From Thermoleophilia bacterium UBA6103 (GTDB lineage: Bacteria > Actinomycetota > Thermoleophilia > UBA2241), in the NCBI GenBank assembly GCA_002423545.1, contig DIWP01000045.1, forward strand, positions 1 through 64,000: DNA of 64,000 nucleotides. Reading direction: 5' to 3'. Below are positions 9,087-18,438 of this stretch, piece after piece. A program made the position numbers and the translations under genes. The stretch's first letter is position 1. The number at the start of each line of letters is the position of its first letter. Under the pieces are notes generated by a model. That model was not told the DNA's origin. It did not search any database and saw only the letters and a program-made list of their open reading frames with translations.

Positions 9087-9701
9087 GTGGAGACCGTGGA
9101 AGGACTGAGCACCCGCATCCGCATGACCATCAACGGCCGCCCGCAGGGCTTCCTGCTCGGTCACGACCTCAGCGGCTCCGAGACGCTGGCCGAGGTCCTG
9201 CGCGAGAAGCTCGGCCTCACCGGTCTCAAGATCGCCTGCGATCAGGGCGCCTGCGGCGCCTGCACGGTCATCATGGACGGCAAGGCGGTGCTCTCCTGCA
9301 TGACGCTGGCCGTGGAGGCCGACGGTCACGACATCCTGACCATCGAGGGGTTGCCCGACGACGACCCGGTGGTGCGCGCGTTCGCCTGCCAGTGCGAGCC
9401 GGGCCACGGCACCGCCCTGCAGTGCGGCTTCTGCACGCCGGGGGCCGTGATGACGGCCCGCGCCTTCCTGAACGAGAACCCCGACCCGACCCTCGACGAG
9501 GTGCGTGAAGCCATGGCCGGCAACCTCTGCCGCTGCGGCTGCTACCAGGGCATCGCCCAGGCGGTGCTGGCGGCGGCCGCCGAGCTGCGGCGGCGGGCGG
9601 CTGCGGTGCCGGCCGCGGAGCCGACGGAGGCCGAGCCGTCCGCGGACGGGGCTGACGGCACGCCCGGCCACGGCCCGCGAGGCGGGAGGGCCGAGGCATG
9701 A
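9087..9701 (+). CDS. Molybdenum hydroxylase [2Fe-2S] subunit (CoxS/XdhC-type)
   Basis: A 204-residue iron-sulfur subunit of the xanthine dehydrogenase/CO dehydrogenase family. The plant-type ferredoxin motif CDQGACGACTV with a later Cys (LSCMTLA) binds one [2Fe-2S] cluster; QCGFCTPG and NLCRCGCYQGI bind the second. It passes electrons from the molybdenum centre to FAD. GTG 9087 is preferred because GGAGGAAGG lies at 9071-9079; GTG 9096 is an alternative. About 40 residues of Ala/Glu/Gly-rich tail extend past the usual end. The stop overlaps the next ATG (9698-9701), so the large fusion protein is its coupled partner. It follows the Liv transporter by 100 bases. Confidence 0.9.
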   Translation: METVEGLSTRIRMTINGRPQGFLLGHDLSGSETLAEVLREKLGLTGLKIACDQGACGACTVIMDGKAVLSCMTLAVEADGHDILTIEGLPDDDPVVRAFACQCEPGHGTALQCGFCTPGAVMTARAFLNENPDPTLDEVREAMAGNLCRCGCYQGIAQAVLAAAAELRRRAAAVPAAEPTEAEPSADGADGTPGHGPRGGRAEA

Positions 9702-12700
9702 GCGCCGCCTTCGAATCTCGCGAGCCGCGGCGCTTCGTCGGCCGCTACCAGCCGCGCATCGACGGCCCCGAGAAGGCCGCCGGACAGGCCGAGTACCTCG
9801 ACGACATCGCCCTCGGGTCGCGCTTCCCCGGCATGCTGCACGCGCGCGTGCTGCGCAGCCCCTACCCGCACGCCCGCATCCTCCGTATGGACACGCGCAA
9901 AGCCGAGGCGCTGCCGGGCGTGCACTGTGTGCTCACCTACGCCGATCCTGAGGTGGCGGCACTCAAGCCGACCACCAACGCCTGGACGAGCATGAACACG
10001 GCCGGCTACCGGCAGATGTACTGGCCCAGCCTGCGCGACCGGAGGGTCCTCTCCGATCACGTGACCTGGGCCGGCGACGAGGCCGGCGCCGTGGTCGCCG
10101 CCGAGACCGAAGCGATCGCCGAAGAGGCTCTGCGGCTCATCGAGGTCGAGTGGGAAGAGCTGCCCTTCATGCTGACGAAGGACGAAGCATTGGCAGATGG
10201 GGCGCCGCTGATCCACCCCGAGATCAACCCGGCGAACAACCTGTTCCCCAACGCCGAGGACACGCAGGAAGACGTGTTCCACGAACGCGGCGACGTCGAG
10301 GCCGGCTTCGCCGCCGCCGAGGTGGTGCTCGAGGTCAGCGCCCGTCACCACCGGGCTGATCACGGCTGCCTCGACACGCGCGGCTGCCTGATGGCCTGGA
10401 AGGGCGACAAGGTGACGTGCTGGACGAACCTGTATCAAGCCGACCAGACGCGCATGCACATCGCCGAGATGCTCGACCTGCCGCTCAACAAGGTGCGGGT
10501 GATGTGTCCGTACGCCGGCGGCTCGTTCGGGCGCGGCAATGTCGGCGACCAGGTCTTCTTCATCTTCACCGCTCTGCTGGCCAGGCGCAGCGGGCGGCCG
10601 GTGCGCTTCAAGCACACCCGGCGCGAGGACTTCCACGACACGCGCAACGCCATCGACTACCGGATCAGGGTGGGAGCGACCAGGGACGGTCGTATCACGG
10701 CCATGCAGATGCATGCCATCGGCGATGCCGGCGGCTATGCCGAGCACACCATGGCGGCCGTGAAGATGGTGCTCGAGCTCGATGCCATCGAGGTCCTGCT
10801 GCCGCACATCCCCAACATCCGCATGATCGGTCACTCGGTCTACACGAACACGATCCCCGGCGGCTGCATGCGCGGCATCGGCAACAGCCAGCTCAACATG
10901 GCGCTGGGTCTGATGGTCGACGAGTTGGCTGAGAGGCTCGGGCTCGACCCCGTCGAGGTGGCGCTCAAGAACTTCAGCCACGAGTGGGAGGAGCCGCCGA
11001 ACAAGAGCCTGACGGCCGTTCTGCGGGCCGGCGCTGAGAAGGTCGGCTGGCAGCGCCGGCGGGCGCCGGGCCAGGGCGCGGCGCCGGACGACGGCGGCCG
11101 CGGCAGAGCGCCGGGGGCGGCCGATGACGACGTCGGCGTGATCGCCGGTACGGCGGCAGGCGGCGACGTGGCGCCGGATGGCGTCCGCAAGCGTGGCCTC
11201 GGCTTCTCCTTCAACCACGCCTGGCACGCCGGCTGGCAGGAGCTCATCCGCGGGCGGGTCCAGGTCGGCATCCGCGTCAATCCCGACCTCTCGGTGATCC
11301 TTCAGGCGCCACAGGTGGAGACCGGCGTGGGTTCCAACACCTGCGCCGTGCTGGCCTGCGCCGAGGTGCTCGACTTCCTCGCCGTCAGCGCGAAGGACGT
11401 CGAGTGGATCAACCCGGCCGACACCGAGACCGGTCTCAAGGACATGGTGCAGACCGACAGCTCGGTGAGCTACCTGCAGGCCGAGGTCATGCGGCCGGCC
11501 GCCGACGACATCAAGCGACAGCTCTGCGAGATGGCGGCGGCGCAGCTGGAGGCGCCGGTCGGCGAGGTCGACGTGGCCGCCGGACGGATCCTGCGCGACG
11601 GCAACGACGCCGGTCTGAGCGCGCACGACGTGATGCAGGCCGGCGACCTGGTCCCGCTGCAGGCCACCGTCACCGGCGAGATGCCGCCCGAGAAGACCGG
11701 GGCGCCGTACCTGGCTGCCTTCGCCGAGGTCGAGGTCGACAACGAGACCGGCAAGGTCGAGGTGGTCAGGCTCGCCATCGTCCACGACGCCGGCACGGTG
11801 ATGTTCCCGTCCGGCGCCGAGGCGCAGCAGATCGGCGGTCAGGCGCAGGGTATCGGCGAGGCGCTCTACGAGGAGATCGTCTACGACCGCGCCAGCGGGA
11901 AGCCGCTGAGCTTCGACTGGATCGACTACACCATGCCGACCATGCTCGACATGCCCATCGTCGACCCGGTGCTGTTGGAGGTCTGGCGCGGCGCCGGTGA
12001 GTACGGCGCCTGCGGCGTCGGGGAGTCGGCCATCTGCTGCACGCCGCGGGCCATCCTCAACGCCATCTACAACGCGACCGGCGTGCGCATCAACGCCATC
12101 CCGGTGAAACCGCAGACCATGCTGGAAGCACTGCGCCGCAAGGCGGAGGGGCTGCCGGGTCTCGATGAAGAGCTGCACGGCGAGATCTCGCACTGTCTGG
12201 ACACGGCGCTGGCGACGTCGACGACGGCCGCCGAAGCAGGTGCGGTGCGCGCCGCGACGCCGGATGACGGTCGCGCGGCGGGCGACGACCCTGCGGCCGG
12301 GGCCGGCGATGCGTCGGTGAGTGGCGGCACGGCCGCTGAGGCAGTCGAGGATGCCCCGCGACGGAGCACCGGCGGCGAGCGGGAGGGCGGCCGCCTGACG
12401 TATCGCCGCGCGCATTCGCCGGCCGAGGCCGGCGACCTGCTGGCCGAAGCCGGCCGGCATGGAGCCGCCCTGGCCGGTGGCACCGACCTGCTCGGCGCCC
12501 TCAAGGACCGCCTGCATCCGGCGCCACCGGAGCTGCTCGTGGACCTCAAGGGCATCGCCGGCCTCAGTGGCGTCGAGTGGCGCGACGGCGCGCTGCGGAT
12601 CGGCGCCCTGACGCGCATCGCCGATCTGGAGCGCGACCCGCTCGTGCGCGAGCATGTCCCGGCGCTGGCCGAGGCGGCACACGCCGTCGCCTCGCCGCAG

Positions 12701-14836
12701 CTGCGGACCATGGGCACCGTCGGCGGCAACATCTGCCAGGAGCCCCGCTGCTGGTACTACCGCGCCGCCGACAATGCGTTCTTCTGTACCCGCAAGGGCG
12801 GCGCGTACTGCCATGCTCTCACCGGCGACAACCGCTACCATTCCATCTTCGGTTCGATGAAGGTGGACACGCGCCCGTGCACGGCGGCATGTCCCGGCGG
12901 CGTCGAGATCCCCGAGTACATGGAGCTGCTGCGTGCCGGCGACATCGACGGCGCGGCGCGGCGTCTGCTGGCGTCCAACCCATTGCCGATGGTCACCGGC
13001 CGCGTCTGCCCGCACGCCTGCCAGGACGACTGCAACCGGCGGCTCTACGACGAAGCGGTCTCGATCCGCGATGTGGAGCGCTTCCTCGGCGATCACGTCC
13101 TCGCGCATCCAGAGCTGCTGGGCGCGCCGGCTGCGGACAGCGGCCGACGGGTGGCCGTGATCGGATCCGGCCCGGCCGGCCTGGCCGCGGCGCACTACCT
13201 GCGGTTGCGCGGTCACGGCGTCGTCGTCTTCGATCGGCAGGCCCAGCCGGGCGGCATGCTGCGCTACGGCATCCCGGCGTACCGCCTGCCGAAGGACGTC
13301 CTCGAGCAGCTGATCGCCATCGATCAGAGCCGGGGCATCGAGTTCCGCTGCGGCGTGACCTTCGGCTCGTCGACGGCGAGCGACCGTCAGGCGGCTGACC
13401 TCGCGGCCGAAGGCCGCATCACGCTCGCATCGCTGCGGACCGAGTTCGACGGCGTGTTCATCGCCACCGGCGCCTGGGGTCTGCCACGCATCGGTCTGGC
13501 CGGTGAGGAGGAGCTTGCCGGCGGCCTCACGTTCCTCTCCGAGGTCGCCGAGGGCGCCCGGCGGGTGCCGGGGCCGCGCCTGCTGGTGATCGGCGGCGGC
13601 AGCGTGGCCATCGACGTGGCGGTGACCGCCCGTCGTCTGGGTGCCGAAGAGGTCACCGTCGCCTGCCTCGAGAGCTGCGAGGAGATGCCGGCGCTGCTCG
13701 ACGAGGTGGAAGAGGCGCTGGCCGAGGGTATCGAGCTGCTGCCGTCGTGCGGACCGGCCAGACTGCTGCGCAAGCACGGCCGTCTGACGGGCATCGAGCT
13801 GGTCCGCTGCACGTCGGTCTTCGACGAGCAGTGCTGCTTTGCGCCGAGCTTCGACGAGAGCGACCGTCTGACCGTTGAGGCCGACGAGGTGATCCTGGCC
13901 GTCGGCCAGCGGGTCGAAACGGACATGCTGGCGGCGGCCGGCCTGGACCTTGAGGGCGGCCGGCTGAAGGTCGACGAGGCGACCCAGCAGACGTCGCTGT
14001 CCGGCGTGTGTGCCGGCGGCGACGTGGTGAGCGGGCCGGCGACGGTCATCGCCGCCCTGGCTGCCGGCCGTCGGGCGGCGGCCACGCTCGACGGGCATCT
14101 CAGCGTGACCGACGCCGCCGGCGACCGCCGGGAGTCGGCGAAGACGGCAGCCGACGACGTGCGCGAGGAGCCTCCGCGGCGCTTCCAGCGCTTCGATCCG
14201 GCCTGCCTCGACCGGTCGCCGGCCTGCTCGGTCACGGTGCCGGCGCCCGGGGACCGCTCGCTGACCGGTGAAGACGTTGCCACCGTCGATGCACGGGCGG
14301 CGGCCTGTGAGGCGCAGCGCTGTTTCGATTGCGGCTGCGTGGCGGTCACACCGTCCGACCTGGCCCCACTTCTGGTGGCCCTCGATGCGGACGTGGTCAC
14401 CGGTGAGCGCACGCTCGCGGCAGCCGATTTCTTTGCCACGCCACCGGCCGGGTCGACGGTGCTGGCGCCGGACGAGCTTGTCACGGCGGTCGTGGTACCG
14501 GCGAGCGCGGTGCGGCGGCGCAGTGCGTTCCGCAAGTTCCGGCTGCGTAACACCATCGACTTCCCGATCGTGTCGGCGGCCGTCTCGATCGACGTCAAGG
14601 ACGGCACGATCGTCGACGCCCGGGTGGTGCTCGGCGCCGCAGCGCCGGTGCCGCTGCGGGCGACGGCGGCCGAGGACGCCCTCCGGGACCGGCCATCGGC
14701 CGACCTGGCGAGCGGCGAGCTTGCCCGGGAGGCGGCCGAGTCGGCGCTCGAAGGGGCGCTGCCCCTGGCGCACAACGCCTACAAGGCGCAGATCGCCGGC
14801 GCCCTCGTGCGGCGCGCTCTCCTGTCGCTGGCATGA
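9698..14836 (+). CDS. Giant fusion: Mo-hydroxylase large subunit + FAD subunit with inserted GltD-like module
   Basis: A single 1712-residue frame. Residues about 15-810 are the molybdopterin-binding subunit: GGSFGRG at 274, the Arg of GCMRGIGNSQ at 392, and the GVGE motif with candidate catalytic Glu776. Residues about 815-895 are an Ala/Asp-rich linker. Residues 900-1052 are the first half of a CoxM-type FAD domain (AGGTDLL 926-932, TVGGNIC from 1007, ending RYHSIFG). A GltD/dihydropyrimidine-dehydrogenase-N-like module then follows: Cys1061/1065/1104/1108/1112, the FAD fold VAVIGSGPAG at 1152, the NAD(P)-type GGGSVAID at 1299, and CAGGD near 1437. At RCFDCGC (Cys1542/1545/1547) the FAD domain resumes with VAVTPSDLAPLL and runs to the end. 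A CO-dehydrogenase loop Cys is not seen. NAD(P)H-linked hydroxylation of a heterocycle or aromatic is an inference. Confidence 0.88.
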   Translation: MSAAFESREPRRFVGRYQPRIDGPEKAAGQAEYLDDIALGSRFPGMLHARVLRSPYPHARILRMDTRKAEALPGVHCVLTYADPEVAALKPTTNAWTSMNTAGYRQMYWPSLRDRRVLSDHVTWAGDEAGAVVAAETEAIAEEALRLIEVEWEELPFMLTKDEALADGAPLIHPEINPANNLFPNAEDTQEDVFHERGDVEAGFAAAEVVLEVSARHHRADHGCLDTRGCLMAWKGDKVTCWTNLYQADQTRMHIAEMLDLPLNKVRVMCPYAGGSFGRGNVGDQVFFIFTALLARRSGRPVRFKHTRREDFHDTRNAIDYRIRVGATRDGRITAMQMHAIGDAGGYAEHTMAAVKMVLELDAIEVLLPHIPNIRMIGHSVYTNTIPGGCMRGIGNSQLNMALGLMVDELAERLGLDPVEVALKNFSHEWEEPPNKSLTAVLRAGAEKVGWQRRRAPGQGAAPDDGGRGRAPGAADDDVGVIAGTAAGGDVAPDGVRKRGLGFSFNHAWHAGWQELIRGRVQVGIRVNPDLSVILQAPQVETGVGSNTCAVLACAEVLDFLAVSAKDVEWINPADTETGLKDMVQTDSSVSYLQAEVMRPAADDIKRQLCEMAAAQLEAPVGEVDVAAGRILRDGNDAGLSAHDVMQAGDLVPLQATVTGEMPPEKTGAPYLAAFAEVEVDNETGKVEVVRLAIVHDAGTVMFPSGAEAQQIGGQAQGIGEALYEEIVYDRASGKPLSFDWIDYTMPTMLDMPIVDPVLLEVWRGAGEYGACGVGESAICCTPRAILNAIYNATGVRINAIPVKPQTMLEALRRKAEGLPGLDEELHGEISHCLDTALATSTTAAEAGAVRAATPDDGRAAGDDPAAGAGDASVSGGTAAEAVEDAPRRSTGGEREGGRLTYRRAHSPAEAGDLLAEAGRHGAALAGGTDLLGALKDRLHPAPPELLVDLKGIAGLSGVEWRDGALRIGALTRIADLERDPLVREHVPALAEAAHAVASPQLRTMGTVGGNICQEPRCWYYRAADNAFFCTRKGGAYCHALTGDNRYHSIFGSMKVDTRPCTAACPGGVEIPEYMELLRAGDIDGAARRLLASNPLPMVTGRVCPHACQDDCNRRLYDEAVSIRDVERFLGDHVLAHPELLGAPAADSGRRVAVIGSGPAGLAAAHYLRLRGHGVVVFDRQAQPGGMLRYGIPAYRLPKDVLEQLIAIDQSRGIEFRCGVTFGSSTASDRQAADLAAEGRITLASLRTEFDGVFIATGAWGLPRIGLAGEEELAGGLTFLSEVAEGARRVPGPRLLVIGGGSVAIDVAVTARRLGAEEVTVACLESCEEMPALLDEVEEALAEGIELLPSCGPARLLRKHGRLTGIELVRCTSVFDEQCCFAPSFDESDRLTVEADEVILAVGQRVETDMLAAAGLDLEGGRLKVDEATQQTSLSGVCAGGDVVSGPATVIAALAAGRRAAATLDGHLSVTDAAGDRRESAKTAADDVREEPPRRFQRFDPACLDRSPACSVTVPAPGDRSLTGEDVATVDARAAACEAQRCFDCGCVAVTPSDLAPLLVALDADVVTGERTLAAADFFATPPAGSTVLAPDELVTAVVVPASAVRRRSAFRKFRLRNTIDFPIVSAAVSIDVKDGTIVDARVVLGAAAPVPLRATAAEDALRDRPSADLASGELAREAAESALEGALPLAHNAYKAQIAGALVRRALLSLA

Positions 14837-15286
14837 CGGGCTGCTGGAGTCCCGGAGTCGCAGCGGCGGCTGGACGGTCACACCGTGGTCGAGTACGCTT
14901 CCCGCCATGCGAGGTCATGCACATCGCCCGTCGTGACGGCTGGGCCGGGTAAGGCGCCGCAGGCGCCGATCCCGTCCCAGCCGGCTCTCGCATCCCCGCC
15001 ACACCTGACCGCCCCCTCGGGGCTGCCCGTGCACGCCCCGACGCAGCGTCTCGCCCGTCTGTTGCCGCGGCTCACGATGGCCCGATCGTCGTGGTCGTGG
15101 CCGCGCGGAGCCTCCCGCTGTCCGGGACCGCGCCGTGCGGCCATCGCCCTCGTACCCACGGAGCCGGTCGGCTAGAATGACCGCCCTGCGCGCAGCGACG
15201 CAACGGCGTCCGCGGCAGCATCCGGGCGCAGCGCCGGCAGACCGCGTCCGGCTCCGGACCGCCGTTCACGCGAAAGGACACACCCG
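14837..15286. other. 450-bp intergenic region
   Basis: No convincing gene. Open frames on both strands here (for example 14885-15175 +) have low-complexity, Arg/Pro/Ser-rich products and no recognisable start site. A 6-bp hairpin GGCGCC-GCA-GGCGCC lies at 14953-14967. A TAGAAT box at 15173-15178 could be a -10 element for the aminotransferase gene, but no good -35 is visible at 16-18 bases. Confidence 0.4.
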
Positions 15287-16447
15287 ATGCTCAAGAGGTT
15301 CCTTCTGACACCCGGCCCGACGCCGGTGCCGCCGGAGGTCCTGGCCGCGATGGCCGAGCCGGTGATGCACCACCGGGCCCCGCGCTTCACTGCGGTCCTC
15401 ACGGATGTGGTGGCCGGCCTGAAGTCGATCTACCAGACGGGGAACGATGTGCTCGTCTTCGCGTCCTCCGGCACCGGCGCCATGGAGTCGGCGGTGGTCA
15501 ACCTGGTCGCCCCGGGCGACAGGGTGATCGTGGCCAGCGCCGGCAAGTTCGGCGAGCGCTGGCTGCAGCTCAATCGGACCTGGGGAGCCGACGTCGTTGC
15601 CCTCGAGTACGAGTACGGCACCAGGGCCGACCCGGCGGACATCGAACGGGCCCTGGCCGAGCATCCGGACGTAGTCGCCGTCTTCGTCCAGTCCAGCGAG
15701 ACCAGCACCGGCGTCCTCAACGACATCCGCGCCATCGGTGAGGTCGTGTCGCGCACGCCGGCGCTGCTGGTGGTCGATGCCATCAGCGGACTCGGTGCCA
15801 CCGACCTGCGCACCGACGAATGGCACGTCGACGTGTGCGTCGCCGGTTCGCAGAAGGCGCTCATGGTGCCGCCCGGTCTGGCCTATGTGGCCGTCAGCAC
15901 CAAGGCATGGAAGAAGGTGGAGGCGACCGACAACCCCCGCTACTACTTCGACTGGACGGCGGCCCGCACGAAGATGGCCGGCGACTCGGCGCAGACGCCG
16001 TACACACCGGCCGTCAGCCTGCTGGCGGCGCAGAACGCGGCCATCCGGCTCATCCACGAGGAAGGCCTCGAGAACGTCTTCGAACGTCATCGGATGCTGG
16101 GCCGGGCCTGCCGCGAGGGCGCCCGGGCCCAGGGGCTGAGTCTCTTCGGGCCGGATGACCCGGAGGCCAACTCGGTGACCGCGATCGTGGTGCCGGACGG
16201 TGTCGACGGTGGCAGGATCACCTCGCTGGCGCGCGACAAGTACGGTGTCTGGCTGGCCGGCGGACAGGGCGCCATGAAGGGGCGCATCTTCCGCTTCGGC
16301 CACTGTGGCTACTTCGGCGCCAGCGACATCGTCGTCGGACTGTCGGTGATGGAGATGGTGCTGGCTGAGCTGGGCTACCCGGTGCGCTGGGGCGCCTCGC
16401 TGGCCGCCGCCGAGCAGGTGTTCATGCAGAGTACGGTGGCGCTATGA
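15287..16447 (+). CDS. Class V PLP aminotransferase (serine/alanine-glyoxylate type)
   Basis: A 386-residue fold-type I PLP enzyme. It opens with FLLTPGPTPVPPEVLAAM, has FASSGTGAMESAVVNL at the cofactor phosphate site, VVDAISGLGATDL with the cofactor Asp, and the Schiff-base Lys190 in GSQKAL. The family includes serine-glyoxylate, serine-pyruvate and phosphoserine-type transaminases. It is translationally coupled to serA, so the best reading is the transaminase step of serine formation from 3-phosphohydroxypyruvate, or of a serine/glyoxylate cycle; sequence alone does not separate these. AAAGGA precedes the ATG by about 10 bases. Confidence 0.85.
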   Translation: MLKRFLLTPGPTPVPPEVLAAMAEPVMHHRAPRFTAVLTDVVAGLKSIYQTGNDVLVFASSGTGAMESAVVNLVAPGDRVIVASAGKFGERWLQLNRTWGADVVALEYEYGTRADPADIERALAEHPDVVAVFVQSSETSTGVLNDIRAIGEVVSRTPALLVVDAISGLGATDLRTDEWHVDVCVAGSQKALMVPPGLAYVAVSTKAWKKVEATDNPRYYFDWTAARTKMAGDSAQTPYTPAVSLLAAQNAAIRLIHEEGLENVFERHRMLGRACREGARAQGLSLFGPDDPEANSVTAIVVPDGVDGGRITSLARDKYGVWLAGGQGAMKGRIFRFGHCGYFGASDIVVGLSVMEMVLAELGYPVRWGASLAAAEQVFMQSTVAL

Positions 16448-16494
16448 GCCCGGGGACGACGACGAGCGGCCATCAGGCCGGTGAGGGGCAAGGC

Positions 16495-18111
16495 ATGACC
16501 GAGCGCAAGCGGGTGCTGGTCAAGGAGAAGCTGGCGCCGCAGGGCGTCGAGCTGCTGGCGGCCGACTTCGACGTCGATCTGGGACTCGACTGGACCGACG
16601 AAGAGTTCCTGGCCCGGCTGAAGGACTACGACGCGCTCATCGTGCGTTCGGCGACGAAGGTGACGGCCGAGGTGATCGCCGCCGGCACGCGGCTCAGTGT
16701 CGTCGGCCGCGCCGGCGTCGGGGTCGACAATGTCGATCTGGCGGCGGCGACCAAGCGCGGCATCTTGGTCGTCAACGCGCCCACCAGCAACGTGCTCACC
16801 GCCGCCGAGCACACGATCGCCATGCTGATGGCGTGCGCCCGCAACATCCCGCAGGCGCACGCCGCGCTCAAGGCCGGCCGCTGGGAGCGCAGCAAGTACG
16901 GTGGCGTGGAGCTGGCCGGCAAGACGCTGGGCGTCATCGGTCTCGGTCGCATCGGGGCGCTGGTCGCCGAGCGCGCCCGCGGCCTCAAGATGGAGGTGCT
17001 GGCCTACGATCCCTACGTACCGGCCGAGCGCTTCCGCGACCTGGGCCTGGAGCGGGCCGAGGACGCCGAGCGTGTCTACCGTGAGGCCGACTTCATCTCC
17101 GTCCATCTGCCGCGCAACGCCGACACGCTCGGGTTCATCGACGACGCGGCCTTCGCCAAGATGAAGGACGGCGTACGGGTGGTCAACGTCGCCCGCGGCG
17201 GCATCATCGACGAGGGCGCGCTGGCGCGCGCCCTCGAGAGCGGCACGGTGGCCGCCGCGGCCGTCGACGTCTACCCGACCGAGCCGACCACCGACGACGT
17301 CCTCTTCGGCTACGACAACGTTGTCTGCACGCCGCATCTGGGCGCCAGCACCAAAGAAGCGCAGGTGCGGGCCGGCGTCCAGACCGCCGAGCAGGTGGCG
17401 CTGGCCCTCACGGGCCAGTTCGCGCCCAACGCCGTCAACGTGCCGTTCTCGCTGGGCGAGGACGCCGACGAGATCATGCCGCTGGTGGCCGTCGCGGAGA
17501 TGCTGGGCAGCCTGATCACCCAGCTCGCCGACGAGCCGATCGACGAGCTGGAGATCGCCTTCGAGGGAGCGGTAGCGCGGCACGACACGCGCATCTTGAC
17601 CATGGCCGTGCTGCGAGGGTCCCTGGCCGGCAAGGTCGAGGACGAGGTCAACTTCGTCAACGTGGCCGGCATCGCCGAGGAGCGCGGCCTGACGGTGCGC
17701 GAGACGCATCAGCCGGCGGTCGTCGACTACCTCAGCCTCATCACCGTCACGGCGCCGTCCAAGCCGTGCGCACCGGGAGGCCCGCCGCTGGCCGTGGCCG
17801 GTACGGCCCTCGGCGTCCATCACCGGCCGCGCATCGTCAGCGTCTTCGGCCGCACCGTCGACCTGGAACCCACCCCGGACATGCTGTTCGTGCGGGCTCG
17901 CGCCCAGGTTCCGGGCGTCTTCGGCCGTATCGGGACCAAGATCGGTGAGTTCGGTCTCAACATCAACCAGGTGGCGGTCGGCGTCAGCGGGCCCGGTGAG
18001 CACGAGGTCATGGGGCTGGCCCTGGCCGGTCCGATCAGCGACGAGCAGGTCGCCGAGCTGGTGGCCGATGCCGACCTCTTCGACGGCAGGCGCGTGCGGC
18101 TGTTCCCATGA
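16495..18111 (+). CDS. serA: D-3-phosphoglycerate dehydrogenase
   Basis: Oxidises 3-phosphoglycerate to 3-phosphohydroxypyruvate with NAD+, the first step of serine synthesis. Landmarks are GRAGVGVDNVD, the Rossmann loop LGVIGLGRIG at 145, NVARGGIIDEGAL with the substrate Arg, and catalytic His281 in CTPHLGAST. After the catalytic domains comes the allosteric substrate-binding domain, then a C-terminal ACT domain (MLFVRARAQVPGVFGRIGTKI), giving the long 538-residue form. The frame also opens at ATG 16444, which overlaps the aminotransferase stop (ATGA). ATG 16495 is preferred for its GAGGGG site and for where homologues usually begin, though initiation at 16444 cannot be excluded. Confidence 0.93.
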   Translation: MTERKRVLVKEKLAPQGVELLAADFDVDLGLDWTDEEFLARLKDYDALIVRSATKVTAEVIAAGTRLSVVGRAGVGVDNVDLAAATKRGILVVNAPTSNVLTAAEHTIAMLMACARNIPQAHAALKAGRWERSKYGGVELAGKTLGVIGLGRIGALVAERARGLKMEVLAYDPYVPAERFRDLGLERAEDAERVYREADFISVHLPRNADTLGFIDDAAFAKMKDGVRVVNVARGGIIDEGALARALESGTVAAAAVDVYPTEPTTDDVLFGYDNVVCTPHLGASTKEAQVRAGVQTAEQVALALTGQFAPNAVNVPFSLGEDADEIMPLVAVAEMLGSLITQLADEPIDELEIAFEGAVARHDTRILTMAVLRGSLAGKVEDEVNFVNVAGIAEERGLTVRETHQPAVVDYLSLITVTAPSKPCAPGGPPLAVAGTALGVHHRPRIVSVFGRTVDLEPTPDMLFVRARAQVPGVFGRIGTKIGEFGLNINQVAVGVSGPGEHEVMGLALAGPISDEQVAELVADADLFDGRRVRLFP

Positions 18112-18438
18112 CAGGGGTGCTGAGCTCCAGACGAAGCGGGGCCAGAGCCGATGGGCGGGCCGCGACACGTCGATCGCACACTGATTAAGGCTCAAGTAGA
18201 CGGTGAGAGTCATACCGGCGAGGCGATGGAGGCTGCGATGGCGTGCAGACTGACGCGGCCGCGCACCGGTCGCACACAGGGCTCCCCGCCTGCGCGCCCT
18301 GAGCGCTCCCTGAACGGGATGCTCACAGCGCAGCTCTAGCCTGCAGCCGGCAGACGGGCCGAGCAACGGTCCGGTACTGCGCATGACGTTGAACACGCGC
18401 GGTCGCCGGACGCGATCGCGGACGCCGGAGCGGATGGC
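18112..18438. other. 327-bp intergenic region
   Basis: No gene or clear signal seen. A 62-codon open frame at 18151-18339 has an unremarkable product and no ribosome site. No strong hairpin with a T-tract was found after serA. Confidence 0.4.

Noticed and set aside
9698..14836. Identification of the large protein as aerobic CO dehydrogenase
   Set aside because: The active-site Cys loop of CoxL (AYRCSFR type) is not present; the corresponding segment reads GGCMRGIGNSQ.
9542..14908. A 1788-codon open frame on the minus strand
   Set aside because: It is the antisense shadow of the molybdenum-hydroxylase gene. Long antisense frames are expected from the codon bias of high-GC genes. Its product is Arg/Gly/His-rich with no domain signature.
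14885..15175. 96-codon frame in the gap before the aminotransferase
   Set aside because: Pro/Ser/Arg-rich product, no ribosome site, and an antisense frame of similar length over the same DNA.
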